From JBEOJY01 sp040275305 (GTDB taxonomy: Bacteria; Pseudomonadota; Alphaproteobacteria; UBA9219), in assembly GCA_040275305.1 (NCBI GenBank), contig JBEOJY010000004.1:1-47206 (forward strand): a stretch of DNA of 47,206 nt, read 5' to 3'. Shown here piece by piece: positions 16,020 through 24,466 of this stretch. The notes beneath the pieces are model-generated. The model was not told the origin of the DNA and searched no databases. It saw only the letters and a program-made list of their open reading frames with translations. Each line of letters starts with the position of its first letter. Position 1 is the first letter of the stretch. The position numbers were made by a program, and so were the translations under genes.

Positions 16020-17507
16020 TTATCCTAGTAAAAGGCTGTTGATGGCTAGGCGCGCTCCGTCTATTAACGGCGAGGGCCAAATCGCGAAGATTACAGCGAG
16101 CAGCGCCGTAGCGCTTACGACGAAGCGGATACCGAGATTCTTCGTCGGTTCGAGTTCAGCTCCCGCCTTCGTCGCGTCATCGAAATACATCAGCTTGACA
16201 ACGCGCAGGTAATAGAAGGCCGCAATCGCGCTGGCTGCCACGCCCAATACCGCGAGTGGCACCATATTGGCTTTCACGGCGGCCACGAACACAATATATT
16301 TCCCAAAGAAGCCGGCCAAAGGCGGCACGCCCGCCAGTGAGAACATGAAAACCGCCATTGCGAAGGCCAGCGCCGGGTTGGTTTTAGAGAGGCCCGCGAT
16401 ATCCTTGATATTTTCCAGTTCTCGCCCCTTTCCGCGTAACGCCAGTAAGACGCCAAAGGCACCGATCACATTGATTGTGTAGATTGCGAGATAGACGAAG
16501 GTCGCTTCGGCGCCTTCGCGGCCAGCCGTCGCCAGCCCTACTAGCGCAAAGCCTATATTTGCGATGGTGCTGTAGGCCATTAGTCGCTTCAGATTTGTTT
16601 GCATCACGCCGGCGCATGCGCCAACCAGCATTGACGCTACGGCGGCCAAGACCATGATTTGCTGCCACTGCTCCGATATCGCTCCTAGCGGCCCATACAG
16701 GAAACGCGCTAGCAACGCCATCGCGGCGACTTTCGGCGCGGCGGCGAAGAAGGTTGTTACGGAAGTCGGGGCGCCTTCGTATACGTCTGGCGTCCACATA
16801 TGGAAAGGAACAGCCGATATTTTGAAGGCAAGCGCCGCGCAGACAAAGACCAGCCCGACCACGAGGCCTTGCGTTTGATCCGTTGGAAGCGTTCCCGCCA
16901 CGGTTGCGAGGCGCGCGAAATCAAGGGTTCCCGTAAAACCATAGATCAGAGACAGCCCGTACAAGAGCAGCCCGGACGACAAGGCTCCCAGCACGAAATA
17001 TTTGAGGCCAGCTTCGCTTGATCGCGCGTTGTCGCGGTTAAACGCCGCAAGCACATAGAGCGATAGGCTTTGCAGCTCCAACCCGACATACAGCGCCAAC
17101 GCATGGTTGGCCGAGACCATCAGCATCATGCCAAGCGTCGCGAACAGGATTAGCGCAGGATACTCCGCATGCGCGATTTTTTCTTTCCTGAGGTAACTTT
17201 GAGACATCATCAGCGCAAACGCGGAGGCTATCAAGATTATGGTTTTGGCAAACCGCGCGAACGCATCATCTCTGAACATGCCATTAAACGCCAACATAGC
17301 GCCCGTCTGCGATTCACTTGCGACAATTGCCAGCCGCGCAGGCAGGAAGACCGTTATCAATGTTAGGCCAATCGCAATTATGGCGAGCATGTTGATTGCT
17401 ATTGGCGTTTCTGCGCGCTTTGAAAGGCCGCCCAGCAGCACACCCAGCCCTAGCACGGCGAGCGTGAGTTCCGGCATTGCGACGGTTATGGATTGCGAGA
17501 TGTCCAT
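16020..17507 (-). CDS. nuoN: NADH-quinone oxidoreductase subunit N
   Basis: NuoN is one of three antiporter-like membrane subunits that translocate protons in complex I. The 495 residues give about fourteen membrane helices. Key charged residues can be seen: Glu in VGLELQSLS (helix 5), Lys in ALAFKISAVPFHMW with the broken-helix WTPDVYEGAPTSV (helices 7-8), and Lys in FFGKYIVF (helix 12). The length and motifs are normal. It is the last of the fourteen nuo genes, 28 bases after nuoM, and is followed by birA after nine bases. Confidence 0.95.
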   Translation of the reverse strand: MDISQSITVAMPELTLAVLGLGVLLGGLSKRAETPIAINMLAIIAIGLTLITVFLPARLAIVASESQTGAMLAFNGMFRDDAFARFAKTIILIASAFALMMSQSYLRKEKIAHAEYPALILFATLGMMLMVSANHALALYVGLELQSLSLYVLAAFNRDNARSSEAGLKYFVLGALSSGLLLYGLSLIYGFTGTLDFARLATVAGTLPTDQTQGLVVGLVFVCAALAFKISAVPFHMWTPDVYEGAPTSVTTFFAAAPKVAAMALLARFLYGPLGAISEQWQQIMVLAAVASMLVGACAGVMQTNLKRLMAYSTIANIGFALVGLATAGREGAEATFVYLAIYTINVIGAFGVLLALRGKGRELENIKDIAGLSKTNPALAFAMAVFMFSLAGVPPLAGFFGKYIVFVAAVKANMVPLAVLGVAASAIAAFYYLRVVKLMYFDDATKAGAELEPTKNLGIRFVVSATALLAVIFAIWPSPLIDGARLAINSLLLG

Positions 17508-17535
17508 GAATGAGGGCCTTTGGCGGAATGATCCA

Positions 17536-19248
17536 TTATGGGGATGGGGGAGGCATTGAAGGCGGCACGAGTGACAATCTTACGGTATCTTTTAGGCTTT
17601 CCGCAGAGATGTTTTCCCCGATCTGGCCGATGCGGCTGTTGTATTCCGCCATCAGCTTGCCGATGTCTTTGGTAAAATGCGTCTGCACACATAATGGATA
17701 TATTCCCATCGCGAGTATTAGCGCCGCCAGCGGCGCGAGCATCGCCTTTTCCCGCACGCACAGATCTTGCAGCCCACGCACGTCCTCGTGCTTGATTTCT
17801 CCGTAAAACACGCGGCGGTAGAGCCACAGCATATAGGCCGCGCCCAGCACGACGCCGAAAGCCGCGAAGAAGGCCAGCCAGGTGTTCACTTCGAACACAC
17901 CCTGCATAGCAAGAAATTCTCCGACAAAGCCGCTGGTGCCCGGCAAGCCCAAGGCCGCGAGCGTAAAGACCATAAAGAATGACGCGTAGCGCGGCATGAC
18001 GCTGGCGACGCCGCCGAAACGCGCGATGTCGCGCGTGTGCATGCGGTCATAGACAACGCCAACGCCAAGGAACAAGGCACTGGCGACCAGACCATGCGAA
18101 ATCATAATGTACATCGCGCCGTCTAGCCCCTGACGGTTCATGCTGAAGATTCCCAATGTCACGAAGCCCATATGCGCTACGGACGAATAGGCGATTAGCT
18201 TCTTCATATCCGTTTGCGCTAGCGCGACCAACGACCCGTAGACGATGGCGATGAGGCTTAGCGCGAACATCAGCGGCGTGAAATATGCGCTGGCTTCCGG
18301 AAGCATCTGGATCGAGACGCGCAAGAAGCCATAGCCGCCCATTTTCAGCAACACACCGGCAAGAATCACGGAACCAGCGGTCGGGGCTTCGACATGCGCG
18401 TAGGGCAACCATGTGTGAAACGGCCACATGGGGGTTTTGACCGCGAAAGAGGCGAAGAACGCCATCCATAGCCATAAGGCCATTTCTTTCGGAAAGCTTT
18501 GCCCCATCATCACGGTCATGTCGGTGGTGCCAACCTTTAGCGACATCGCGATGATCGCGATGAGCATCAGCACTGAGCCAAGGAATGTGTACAGGAAAAA
18601 TTTATAGCTTGCGTAGATGCGTTTTTCGCCCCCCCAGATGCCGATGATGAGGAACATCGGAATCAGGACGCCTTCGAAGAAGACGTAGAACAGCACGAAA
18701 TCGAGCGAGGTGAAGACGCCGATCATCATGGTTTCGAGGATCAGCAACGCGACCATGAATTCCTTGACGCGCTTTTTGACGCCGCCGATGGCCGAGAGCA
18801 CACAAATTGGGGTCAGCAAGGCCGCAAGCATCACGAACCAGATCGAGATTCCGTCGATGCCTTTTACGTAGACGATGTTGAGCGAAGGAATCCAGGCGAG
18901 GCGCTCCACGAGCTGGAAGCCTGTCTGAGATGGGTCGAATGCCGCGAAGACGACACCAGCAAGACCCAGCGTGAGCATGGAGACTGCAAGCGCGAAAAGC
19001 TGCGCCGTCTTTACGGACTGTGCGCATCGGCACGATGCTTTTTTATTTTCCGGCGTATTGCCCGCGCCGCAACAGCCGCCAGTCGCCTTGCTGCCGCCAC
19101 AACAACCGCCGCCGTCTGGCGCGGTCGCGTTCGACGAAGTTTTACAGGCGCAGTTTCCGCCGCACCCGCCCCGCACAAAAAGAACTATGAACAGGGCCCC
19201 GACAAGCGGGAGGAAGGTCAATGCGCTGAGTAAATAGCTGTGAGCCAT
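17536..19248 (-). CDS. nuoM: NADH-quinone oxidoreductase subunit M with Cys-rich loop
   Basis: NuoM is the second antiporter-like proton channel subunit of complex I. Standard residues are in place: Glu in VFFEGVLIPMF (helix 5), Lys in FAVKTPMWPFHTWLP (helix 7), and VEAPTAGSV in the broken helix. At 570 residues it is longer than usual (about 500-510). The excess is an insertion between helices 1 and 2, roughly residues 27-79, with nine cysteines (29, 33, 35, 49, 50, 59, 60, 73, 75) in a Gly/Ser-rich setting including CGGNCAC and two GGCC-type pairs. The reading frame is continuous through it and the helices on each side are intact, so it is not a sequencing frameshift. The gene is four bases from nuoL. 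Confidence 0.95.
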   Translation of the reverse strand: MAHSYLLSALTFLPLVGALFIVLFVRGGCGGNCACKTSSNATAPDGGGCCGGSKATGGCCGAGNTPENKKASCRCAQSVKTAQLFALAVSMLTLGLAGVVFAAFDPSQTGFQLVERLAWIPSLNIVYVKGIDGISIWFVMLAALLTPICVLSAIGGVKKRVKEFMVALLILETMMIGVFTSLDFVLFYVFFEGVLIPMFLIIGIWGGEKRIYASYKFFLYTFLGSVLMLIAIIAMSLKVGTTDMTVMMGQSFPKEMALWLWMAFFASFAVKTPMWPFHTWLPYAHVEAPTAGSVILAGVLLKMGGYGFLRVSIQMLPEASAYFTPLMFALSLIAIVYGSLVALAQTDMKKLIAYSSVAHMGFVTLGIFSMNRQGLDGAMYIMISHGLVASALFLGVGVVYDRMHTRDIARFGGVASVMPRYASFFMVFTLAALGLPGTSGFVGEFLAMQGVFEVNTWLAFFAAFGVVLGAAYMLWLYRRVFYGEIKHEDVRGLQDLCVREKAMLAPLAALILAMGIYPLCVQTHFTKDIGKLMAEYNSRIGQIGENISAESLKDTVRLSLVPPSMPPPSP

Positions 19249-19252
19249 GGCC

Positions 19253-21220
19253 TTATCCCTTGATCCAGAACCACGTCGCGTAGACGACGACGCCGATCAC
19301 CATGGCGAAGGCGTAATGGTAGACATAGCCGGTTTCCAGCGCTCCGACGCCACGGGCAACGCGCATCACTGCGCCAGCAACACCATCGGGTCCGCAACGA
19401 TCAATCACACCGTCATCGCCTTTGCGCCATAAAATTGTTCCAATTTTCCGCGCGCCGCGCACGAACAGGTAGTCATACAGTTCATCGAAGTAAAATTTCT
19501 TGCTTATCAAGCGGTAGAAGCCGCCTAGCGCTGCGGCGATTTTTTCCGGCAGCGCAGGCATAACCCCATAAAACAGAACGGCCAGCGCGATGCCAGACAA
19601 GGCGGCTCCAAGTGGCAAGAGTTTGTATATTTCTTCAACGTGCTCGGCTTTTGCGACCGTGTCATGTTCCGGCAAAACTTTGATCGCGTTGTTCCAGAAT
19701 TCGGCTCGATGCTCTCCGCCGAACCATTCCCACCCCAGCCAACCCGCGAAGATGGCGCCCAGCGCCAACGGCACGAGCGGCGCGAGCATCACAAACGGAG
19801 ATTCATGCGCGTGTTCCATGGCATGCGCCTCGCCGCGCGGCTTGCCGTGGAAGGTGAGGATTAGCAGTCGCCATGAATAAAAGGCCGTCATAAAGGCGGC
19901 AAGTATACCCAGAACGTAGGCAAAGGTTCCAACGCCGGTCTTGCTGGCGATGGCGGATTCTAGAATGAGGTCTTTCGAGTAGAAGCCCGCGAAGCCAAAC
20001 ACGCCTTCGATCCCTATGCCTGCCAACGCCAGCGAGCCGATCCACATGAGGGCATAGGTTATCGGCGTTTTCTTCATCAATCCGCCCATTTTGCGCATGT
20101 CCTGCTCTCCGGACAGCGCGTGAATGACGGAGCCTGCGCAAAGAAAGAGCAGCGCCTTGAAAAAGGCGTGCGTCATCAGGTGGTAAATCGCGGCGGAGTA
20201 GGCTGAAACTCCGGTGGCAAAGAACATGTAGCCAAGCTGGCTCATGGTCGAATAGGCGATCACGCGCTTGATGTCGAATTGCGTCAGGCCAATCACTGCG
20301 GCGAAGATGGCGGTCAATGCGCCAATGACGGTTACAACGGCTAGCGCAGTCGGCGCGAGTTCAAACATCGGCGATAAACGCGCCACCATGAAGACACCTG
20401 CGGTCACCATGGTCGCGGCATGGATCAAGGCCGAAACGGGGGTCGGACCTTCCATGGCATCGGGAAGCCATGTGTGCAAGCCAAGCTGCGCGGATTTTCC
20501 CATCGCGCCGACAAAGAGTAGTAGACATGTCGCGCTCAGCGCAGGAACCGACACGCCCAGCAGGATGAACCGCGCCTCCGCCAGTTCCGGCACACGGGCA
20601 AAAATTTCGTCGAATTTAATGGTGCCAACGAGCATGTAGCAGGCGAAGATTCCCAGCGCGAAACCGAAATCGCCGACGCGGTTGACGAGGAAGGCTTTGA
20701 TCGCGGCTTTGTTCGCGCTGTCTTTTTCGTACCAGAAATTGATGAGCAGGTATGAGCAGAGGCCAACGCCTTCCCACCCGAAAAACATCTGAGCGAGGTC
20801 GGCGGAGGTCACCAACATCAGCATGAAGAAGGTGAAAAGGCTGAGGTAGGACATAAAGCGCGGCACGCTTTTGTCGTGGGCCATGTAGCCGACGGCGTAA
20901 ACATGCACCATGGCAGAGACGATATTGACGACCACGAGCATCACGGCGGTCAGCGTGTCGATGCGCAGCGTCCAGACCGCGCGAAAGTCGCCCGAGACAA
21001 TCCATGGGAGAAGTTCGCGCAACATGGTCGCTTCATGACGCAGGGCTATCGCCTCGAAGATCAGGCACGAGGCGACAGCTGCGACGAGCATGCATAGGCA
21101 GGAGATGGCTTGAGCCAAGCGGTCGCGCATACGATGACCCGCAAGCGCGGCGAGCGCCGAACCTGCAAGCGGAAGAAATACGGCGGCGATGTCCAATGGT
21201 ATGGTCATAGGTTGGCCCAT
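19253..21220 (-). CDS. nuoL: NADH-quinone oxidoreductase subunit L
   Basis: NuoL is the distal antiporter-like subunit of complex I, with a long lateral helix that braces the membrane arm. The 655 residues include FFGWEGVGLCSYLL (Glu of helix 5), GAMGKSAQLGLHTWLPDAMEGPTPVSALIHAATMV split over helices 7-8 (Lys and broken helix), and the C-terminal extension. The length is within the family range. The start is uncertain by four codons: the first ATG precedes GQP and the second begins MTIPLD; neither has a strong ribosome binding site. Upstream lies a large inverted repeat that separates it from nuoK by 289 bases, unusual in an operon otherwise tightly packed. Confidence 0.94.
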   Translation of the reverse strand: MGQPMTIPLDIAAVFLPLAGSALAALAGHRMRDRLAQAISCLCMLVAAVASCLIFEAIALRHEATMLRELLPWIVSGDFRAVWTLRIDTLTAVMLVVVNIVSAMVHVYAVGYMAHDKSVPRFMSYLSLFTFFMLMLVTSADLAQMFFGWEGVGLCSYLLINFWYEKDSANKAAIKAFLVNRVGDFGFALGIFACYMLVGTIKFDEIFARVPELAEARFILLGVSVPALSATCLLLFVGAMGKSAQLGLHTWLPDAMEGPTPVSALIHAATMVTAGVFMVARLSPMFELAPTALAVVTVIGALTAIFAAVIGLTQFDIKRVIAYSTMSQLGYMFFATGVSAYSAAIYHLMTHAFFKALLFLCAGSVIHALSGEQDMRKMGGLMKKTPITYALMWIGSLALAGIGIEGVFGFAGFYSKDLILESAIASKTGVGTFAYVLGILAAFMTAFYSWRLLILTFHGKPRGEAHAMEHAHESPFVMLAPLVPLALGAIFAGWLGWEWFGGEHRAEFWNNAIKVLPEHDTVAKAEHVEEIYKLLPLGAALSGIALAVLFYGVMPALPEKIAAALGGFYRLISKKFYFDELYDYLFVRGARKIGTILWRKGDDGVIDRCGPDGVAGAVMRVARGVGALETGYVYHYAFAMVIGVVVYATWFWIKG

Positions 21221-21251
21221 TCATTGACGAGAATTTTATCCCGCTTGCACG

Positions 21252-21475
21252 TATACCCGTCGCACATCAAGAGTTGGGAGTATTTTTGCCGCTGGCGCGG
21301 CGCAATCCCCTCCCCCTCGTGGGGACGGTGAGGGAGGGGGGCCATCGGCGGTCCCGACATGTGTCTTTGGCGGAACAAGCTTCCAGCATGGTTTTTCCGA
21401 CTTTGGGAATTATTCGCTTGCGGTGTGCCCCCCGCCCTCACCGTCCCCACGAGGGGGAGGGAATCAGGCCGCGCT
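21252..21475. repeat. Family B-related element forming a large inverted repeat between nuoL and nuoK
   Basis: It begins with a family B terminus, TATACCCGTCGCACATCAAG followed by AGTTGGGAGTATTTTTGCC. Inside, arms of about 40 bases at 21297-21338 and 21432-21474 (CCCCTCCCCCTCGTGGGGAC and its complement) are nearly perfect inverted repeats, about 95 bases apart. No matching right terminus is seen, so this copy seems rearranged or incomplete. In the nuo transcript the arms would form a strong stem that could slow polymerase or protect the upstream RNA end. Confidence 0.55.
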
Positions 21476-21509
21476 TGCCTCTCGGTGGTCATATGGGGTG
21501 TTAACATTG

Positions 21510-21821
21510 CTACCCCTTCATCCGGTTGATGCCGACGACGTCGATATTGCCGCGATTGCGGAAATAGGCGACGAGGATCGCGAGGCCAATGGCGGCTTCA
21601 GCGGCCGCGACGGTCAAGATCAGCATGGCAAACACTTGCCCCGTCAAGTCGCGCATAAAGGACGAAAACGCCACAAAATTTATGTTGACGGCGAGCAACA
21701 TCAGTTCAATCGACATTAGGATCACGATCACGTTCTTGCGGTTCAGGAATATGCCTAGCGCTCCTATCGTGAAGATGATTGCCGCAAGCGCGAGATAATG
21801 GTGGATTCCTATCGACATCAT
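21510..21821 (-). CDS. nuoK: NADH-quinone oxidoreductase subunit K
   Basis: NuoK is a small complex I membrane subunit with three helices. Its 103 residues are standard for the family. The conserved membrane glutamates are visible, one in IVILMSIELMLLAVNI and one in VAAAEAAIGLAI. Two ATG codons are adjacent at the start; the first overlaps the nuoJ stop codon as ATGA, so the protein is 102 or 103 residues. It is followed by a repeat-containing gap before nuoL. Confidence 0.95.
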   Translation of the reverse strand: MMSIGIHHYLALAAIIFTIGALGIFLNRKNVIVILMSIELMLLAVNINFVAFSSFMRDLTGQVFAMLILTVAAAEAAIGLAILVAYFRNRGNIDVVGINRMKG

Positions 21822-22417
21822 GGGACACCTTTTCCGCTCTCGATTCTGACAACCTCAATGACATCTTCGGGACGGCGGTCTAGCTGGGCACCCGTATCCT
21901 GACGGCGCGCGTCCTTGCGTTTGCGTAGAGTGAGCGTTATTGCGCCGACCATGGCGACCAGAAGGATAAGCCCAGATACCTGAAACGGATAGAGGTAGGT
22001 CGTGTAGAGAACTCGCCCTATGGCTCGGGTGTTTTCAACCTGACTTTCCATACTTTGCGCGCGTATGTGGTTGTCGGTGTTGACCGCTCCAGTCATTGCC
22101 AGCAGTTGCACAAGCAAGATGCCGCCGACGAAAAGCCCTACGGGGAGGGCCTTCCTCATGCCCTTGCGCATGCCTTCGAAGTCCACGTCGAGCATCATGA
22201 CGACGAACAGGAACAAGACCGCCACGGCTCCGACATAGACGATCAGCAGAATGAACGCGACGAACTCCGCGCCAAGCAGCAGAAAGAGTCCAGCGGCGTT
22301 GAAGAAACAAAGAACTAGAAATAGCACGGAGTGCACAGGATTCCGCGCCGCGACAACCGCGACGGCGGCGCCAATCAACACGGCGGAGAAGAGGTAGAAG
22401 ACAAGAGCTTCGATCAT
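21818..22417 (-). CDS. nuoJ: NADH-quinone oxidoreductase subunit J
   Basis: NuoJ is a five-helix complex I membrane subunit that takes part in coupling quinone reduction to proton movement. The 199 residues include the conserved helix-3 region EFVAFILLIVYVGAVAVLF, where a pi-bulge is known in family structures. The C-terminal tail is hydrophilic. GAGGGCA precedes the ATG. The stop overlaps the nuoK start. Upstream, 522 bases separate it from nuoI, filled by the palindrome-flanked GIY-YIG gene, whereas these two genes are normally adjacent. Confidence 0.95.
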   Translation of the reverse strand: MIEALVFYLFSAVLIGAAVAVVAARNPVHSVLFLVLCFFNAAGLFLLLGAEFVAFILLIVYVGAVAVLFLFVVMMLDVDFEGMRKGMRKALPVGLFVGGILLVQLLAMTGAVNTDNHIRAQSMESQVENTRAIGRVLYTTYLYPFQVSGLILLVAMVGAITLTLRKRKDARRQDTGAQLDRRPEDVIEVVRIESGKGVP

Positions 22418-22461
22418 CAGATTGCCCTCGTCACGCTTTGTCGTTGAGTATTATAATCAAA

Positions 22462-22529
22462 CTGGATCCCGGATAAATTTTCTTTCGCCTTGCTGCGCAA
22501 GACGAAGAGAAAATTTTCCGGGATGACGG
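22462..22529. repeat. Family C palindrome, nuoJ side of the GIY-YIG gene
   Basis: The unit starts CTGGATCCCGGATAAATTTT and ends AAATTTTCCGGGATGACGG, with TTCTTTCGCCTTGCTGCGC in the centre; the arms pair to form a long hairpin. It ends eight bases after the stop codon of the GIY-YIG gene. A very similar unit lies at 38097-38165. Confidence 0.65.
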
Positions 22530-22537
22530 CTGAAATA

Positions 22538-22831
22538 TTACGCGTTAAGCGTCTCGTAAAGGTCACTCCAGGCGGGATTAAAGCGCTCGATAAGTTGTTT
22601 TTTCCAGTCTCGTGCCCATCTTTTGAGTTTCTTTTCGCGCTCAACCGCATCCTGAAAGGTTGGGTATTCTTCGTAGTAGACCAGCTTGTCCAGCCCGTAC
22701 TTTTTGGTGAACCCTTCGATAAGCTTATTGCGGTGCTCATAGATTCTGCGCGGCAAATTCGCGGTAAGGCCCGTGTAGAGCGTGCCGTAAGGCTTGTTTG
22801 TGACAATATAGACCCAATAGCGTTTGTCCAT
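22538..22831 (-). CDS. GIY-YIG superfamily nuclease-like protein
   Basis: The 97 residues are a stand-alone GIY-YIG domain of the small UPF0213/YhbQ-like type. The first motif is WVYIV (6-10) and the second LYTGLT (18-23), with Arg28-Arg29 in the catalytic-Arg helix and Glu64/Glu66 in AVEREKKLK at the metal site; the tail has the usual FNPAWSDLY. All key residues are intact. Proteins of this group are common in alphaproteobacteria; activity on DNA has been shown for few. The gene lies in the nuo direction between nuoI and nuoJ and would be transcribed with them, but the ribosome binding site is weak. It is enclosed by inverted family C palindromes, which suggests that gene and palindromes arrived as a unit. 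Confidence 0.85.
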   Translation of the reverse strand: MDKRYWVYIVTNKPYGTLYTGLTANLPRRIYEHRNKLIEGFTKKYGLDKLVYYEEYPTFQDAVEREKKLKRWARDWKKQLIERFNPAWSDLYETLNA

Positions 22832-22853
22832 AATCTTACGCTGTCCAATCCGC

Positions 22854-22910
22854 TGTCATCCCGGGCGTTTTTCTTCTCGCTTTGCGAGAGAAAAACGATC
22901 CGGGATCCAG
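22854..22910. repeat. Family C palindrome, nuoI side of the GIY-YIG gene
   Basis: It reads TGTCATCCCGGGCGTTTTTC, then TTCTCGCTTTGCGAGAG, and ends AACGATCCGGGATCCAG. The outer end is the inverted match of the outer end of the unit at 22462 (CTGGATCCCGGA in both, seen from outside). The core has its own hairpin CTCGCTTTGCGAG. Together the two palindromes frame the GIY-YIG gene. Confidence 0.6.
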
Positions 22911-22939
22911 GTTGTTTTTTTTGTCCTTTAACCATCACG

Positions 22940-23425
22940 TTACCTGTATTTCGCGTCGGCGGAGATGTTGGCGGCTATTTCGGCCTCCCAGCGGTCGCCA
23001 TTCGCAAGCAGACGTTCCTTGGTGTAGAGAAGCTCCTCGTGCGTTTCGGTGGCGTTTTCGTAATTGGGGCCTTCGACGATGGCATCCACGGGGCAGGCTT
23101 CCTGACACAGTCCGCAATAGATGCATTTGGTCATATCGAGGTCGTAGCGCGTGGTGCGGCGGCTGCCGTCGGCGCGTTCTTCGGCTTCGATCGTTATCGC
23201 CTGAGCCGGGCACACCGCTTCGCAGAGCTTGCAGGCGATACAGCGTTCTTCGCCGTTCGGGTAGCGGCGCAAGGCGTGCTCGCCACGAAAGCGCGGGCTT
23301 AACGGACCTTTCTCATACGGGTAGTTCACGGTAACCTTGCGCCGGAACATGGCCATGAATGTGCGCGCGTAGCCGCTGAGGATCTCGGTCAGAAAGAGCG
23401 TTTTCAACACACGTAGCGTAGCCAT
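22940..23425 (-). CDS. nuoI: NADH-quinone oxidoreductase subunit I
   Basis: NuoI carries two 4Fe-4S clusters (N6a and N6b) that pass electrons to NuoB in the peripheral arm of complex I. The 161 residues have both cluster motifs: Cys62, 65, 68 with Cys72 (CIACKLCEAVCP) and Cys101, 104, 107 with Cys111 (CIYCGLCQEACP). The N-terminal amphipathic helix that lies on the membrane is present. It follows nuoH after nine bases and is normally next to nuoJ, from which it is separated here. Confidence 0.96.
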   Translation of the reverse strand: MATLRVLKTLFLTEILSGYARTFMAMFRRKVTVNYPYEKGPLSPRFRGEHALRRYPNGEERCIACKLCEAVCPAQAITIEAEERADGSRRTTRYDLDMTKCIYCGLCQEACPVDAIVEGPNYENATETHEELLYTKERLLANGDRWEAEIAANISADAKYR

Positions 23426-23434
23426 CCCCGTCCC

Positions 23435-24466
23435 CTATCCCGGCAATTTGTTGAACAGGGTCAGATAGCCCGCTGTCACGACCACCCAGAAGAGCGCCAG
23501 AGGCAGCATGAACTTCCAGCCGATTCGCATCAACTGGTCATAGCGGTAGCGCGGCAAGGTCGCGCGCGTCCATAAGAATACGAACAGGCAGAGCGCTATT
23601 TTCAGGGCGAACCAAAGCCCGCCCCACACCGGCGCGATGAGCGGTATCGGCGATTGCCAGTCGAACGGCGCGTACCAGCCGCCCAAAAAAAAGAGGGAGA
23701 TGATCGCGCTTTGCAAGATCATGTTGGCGTATTCGCCGAGGAAGAACAGCGCGAAGCTCATCGACGAGTATTCAGTGTGGAAGCCGCCGACAAGTTCCGC
23801 CTCGCCTTCGGGTAGATCGAAGGGGTGGCGGTTGGTTTCCGCAAGCGCGGAGATAAAGTAGACGACAAACATCGGCGTCAGGATCGAAAAGGCGTACCAT
23901 CCGTCCTTTTGCGCTTCGACTATTTTGCTTAAATTCATCGTGCCCGAACAAAGCAGCACCGTAATGATCACAAGGCCGATTGAGACTTCGTAGGACACCA
24001 TTTGCGCGGCGGAGCGCAGGCCGCCCAAGAGCGAATATTTGGAGTTCGAGGACCATCCCGCCACGACGATGCCATACACGCCGAGCGACGAGATGGCGGT
24101 CAGGTAGAGCACACCGACATTGATGTCGGCCAGTACGGCCCCTGCCTGAAACGGAATGACAGCCCATGTCGCTAAAGCGAGAAAGAAGGTTAACAATGGC
24201 GCGCCAATAAAGAGCACCGCGTTGGCGTTGGCCGGAATGATGGTTTCCTTGCCCATGAGCTTCACGCCGTCGGCGACCGGTTGCAGAAGCCCCAGAGGAC
24301 CGACGACATTCGGCCCGCGCCGATACTGCATCGCGGCCATGACTTTGCGTTCGGCGTAGGTGAGATAGGCGACGGCTCCCAACAGCACGCCGATCACGGC
24401 TCCGATCTTGATCAATAGGAACAGGAGCGGCCAGGCGTATTCCGTCCAGAACTCAGCCATGGGCAA
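23435..24466 (-). CDS. nuoH: NADH-quinone oxidoreductase subunit H
   Basis: NuoH is the membrane subunit that forms the quinone chamber with NuoB and NuoD. The 343 residues give eight or nine membrane helices. Signature stretches are RRGPNVVGPLGLLQPVADG in the first cytoplasmic loop and AETNRHPFDLPEGEAELVGG with the conserved acidic residues near the quinone path. Its start overlaps the end of nuoG by 14 bases, as expected for coupled translation. Confidence 0.96.
   Translation of the reverse strand: MPMAEFWTEYAWPLLFLLIKIGAVIGVLLGAVAYLTYAERKVMAAMQYRRGPNVVGPLGLLQPVADGVKLMGKETIIPANANAVLFIGAPLLTFFLALATWAVIPFQAGAVLADINVGVLYLTAISSLGVYGIVVAGWSSNSKYSLLGGLRSAAQMVSYEVSIGLVIITVLLCSGTMNLSKIVEAQKDGWYAFSILTPMFVVYFISALAETNRHPFDLPEGEAELVGGFHTEYSSMSFALFFLGEYANMILQSAIISLFFLGGWYAPFDWQSPIPLIAPVWGGLWFALKIALCLFVFLWTRATLPRYRYDQLMRIGWKFMLPLALFWVVVTAGYLTLFNKLPG

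Noticed and set aside
22417..22938. 173-codon leftward frame covering the whole nuoI-nuoJ gap
   Set aside because: It reads through both palindromes and overlaps the GIY-YIG gene in another frame; the GIY-YIG protein has recognisable catalytic residues and this frame has none.
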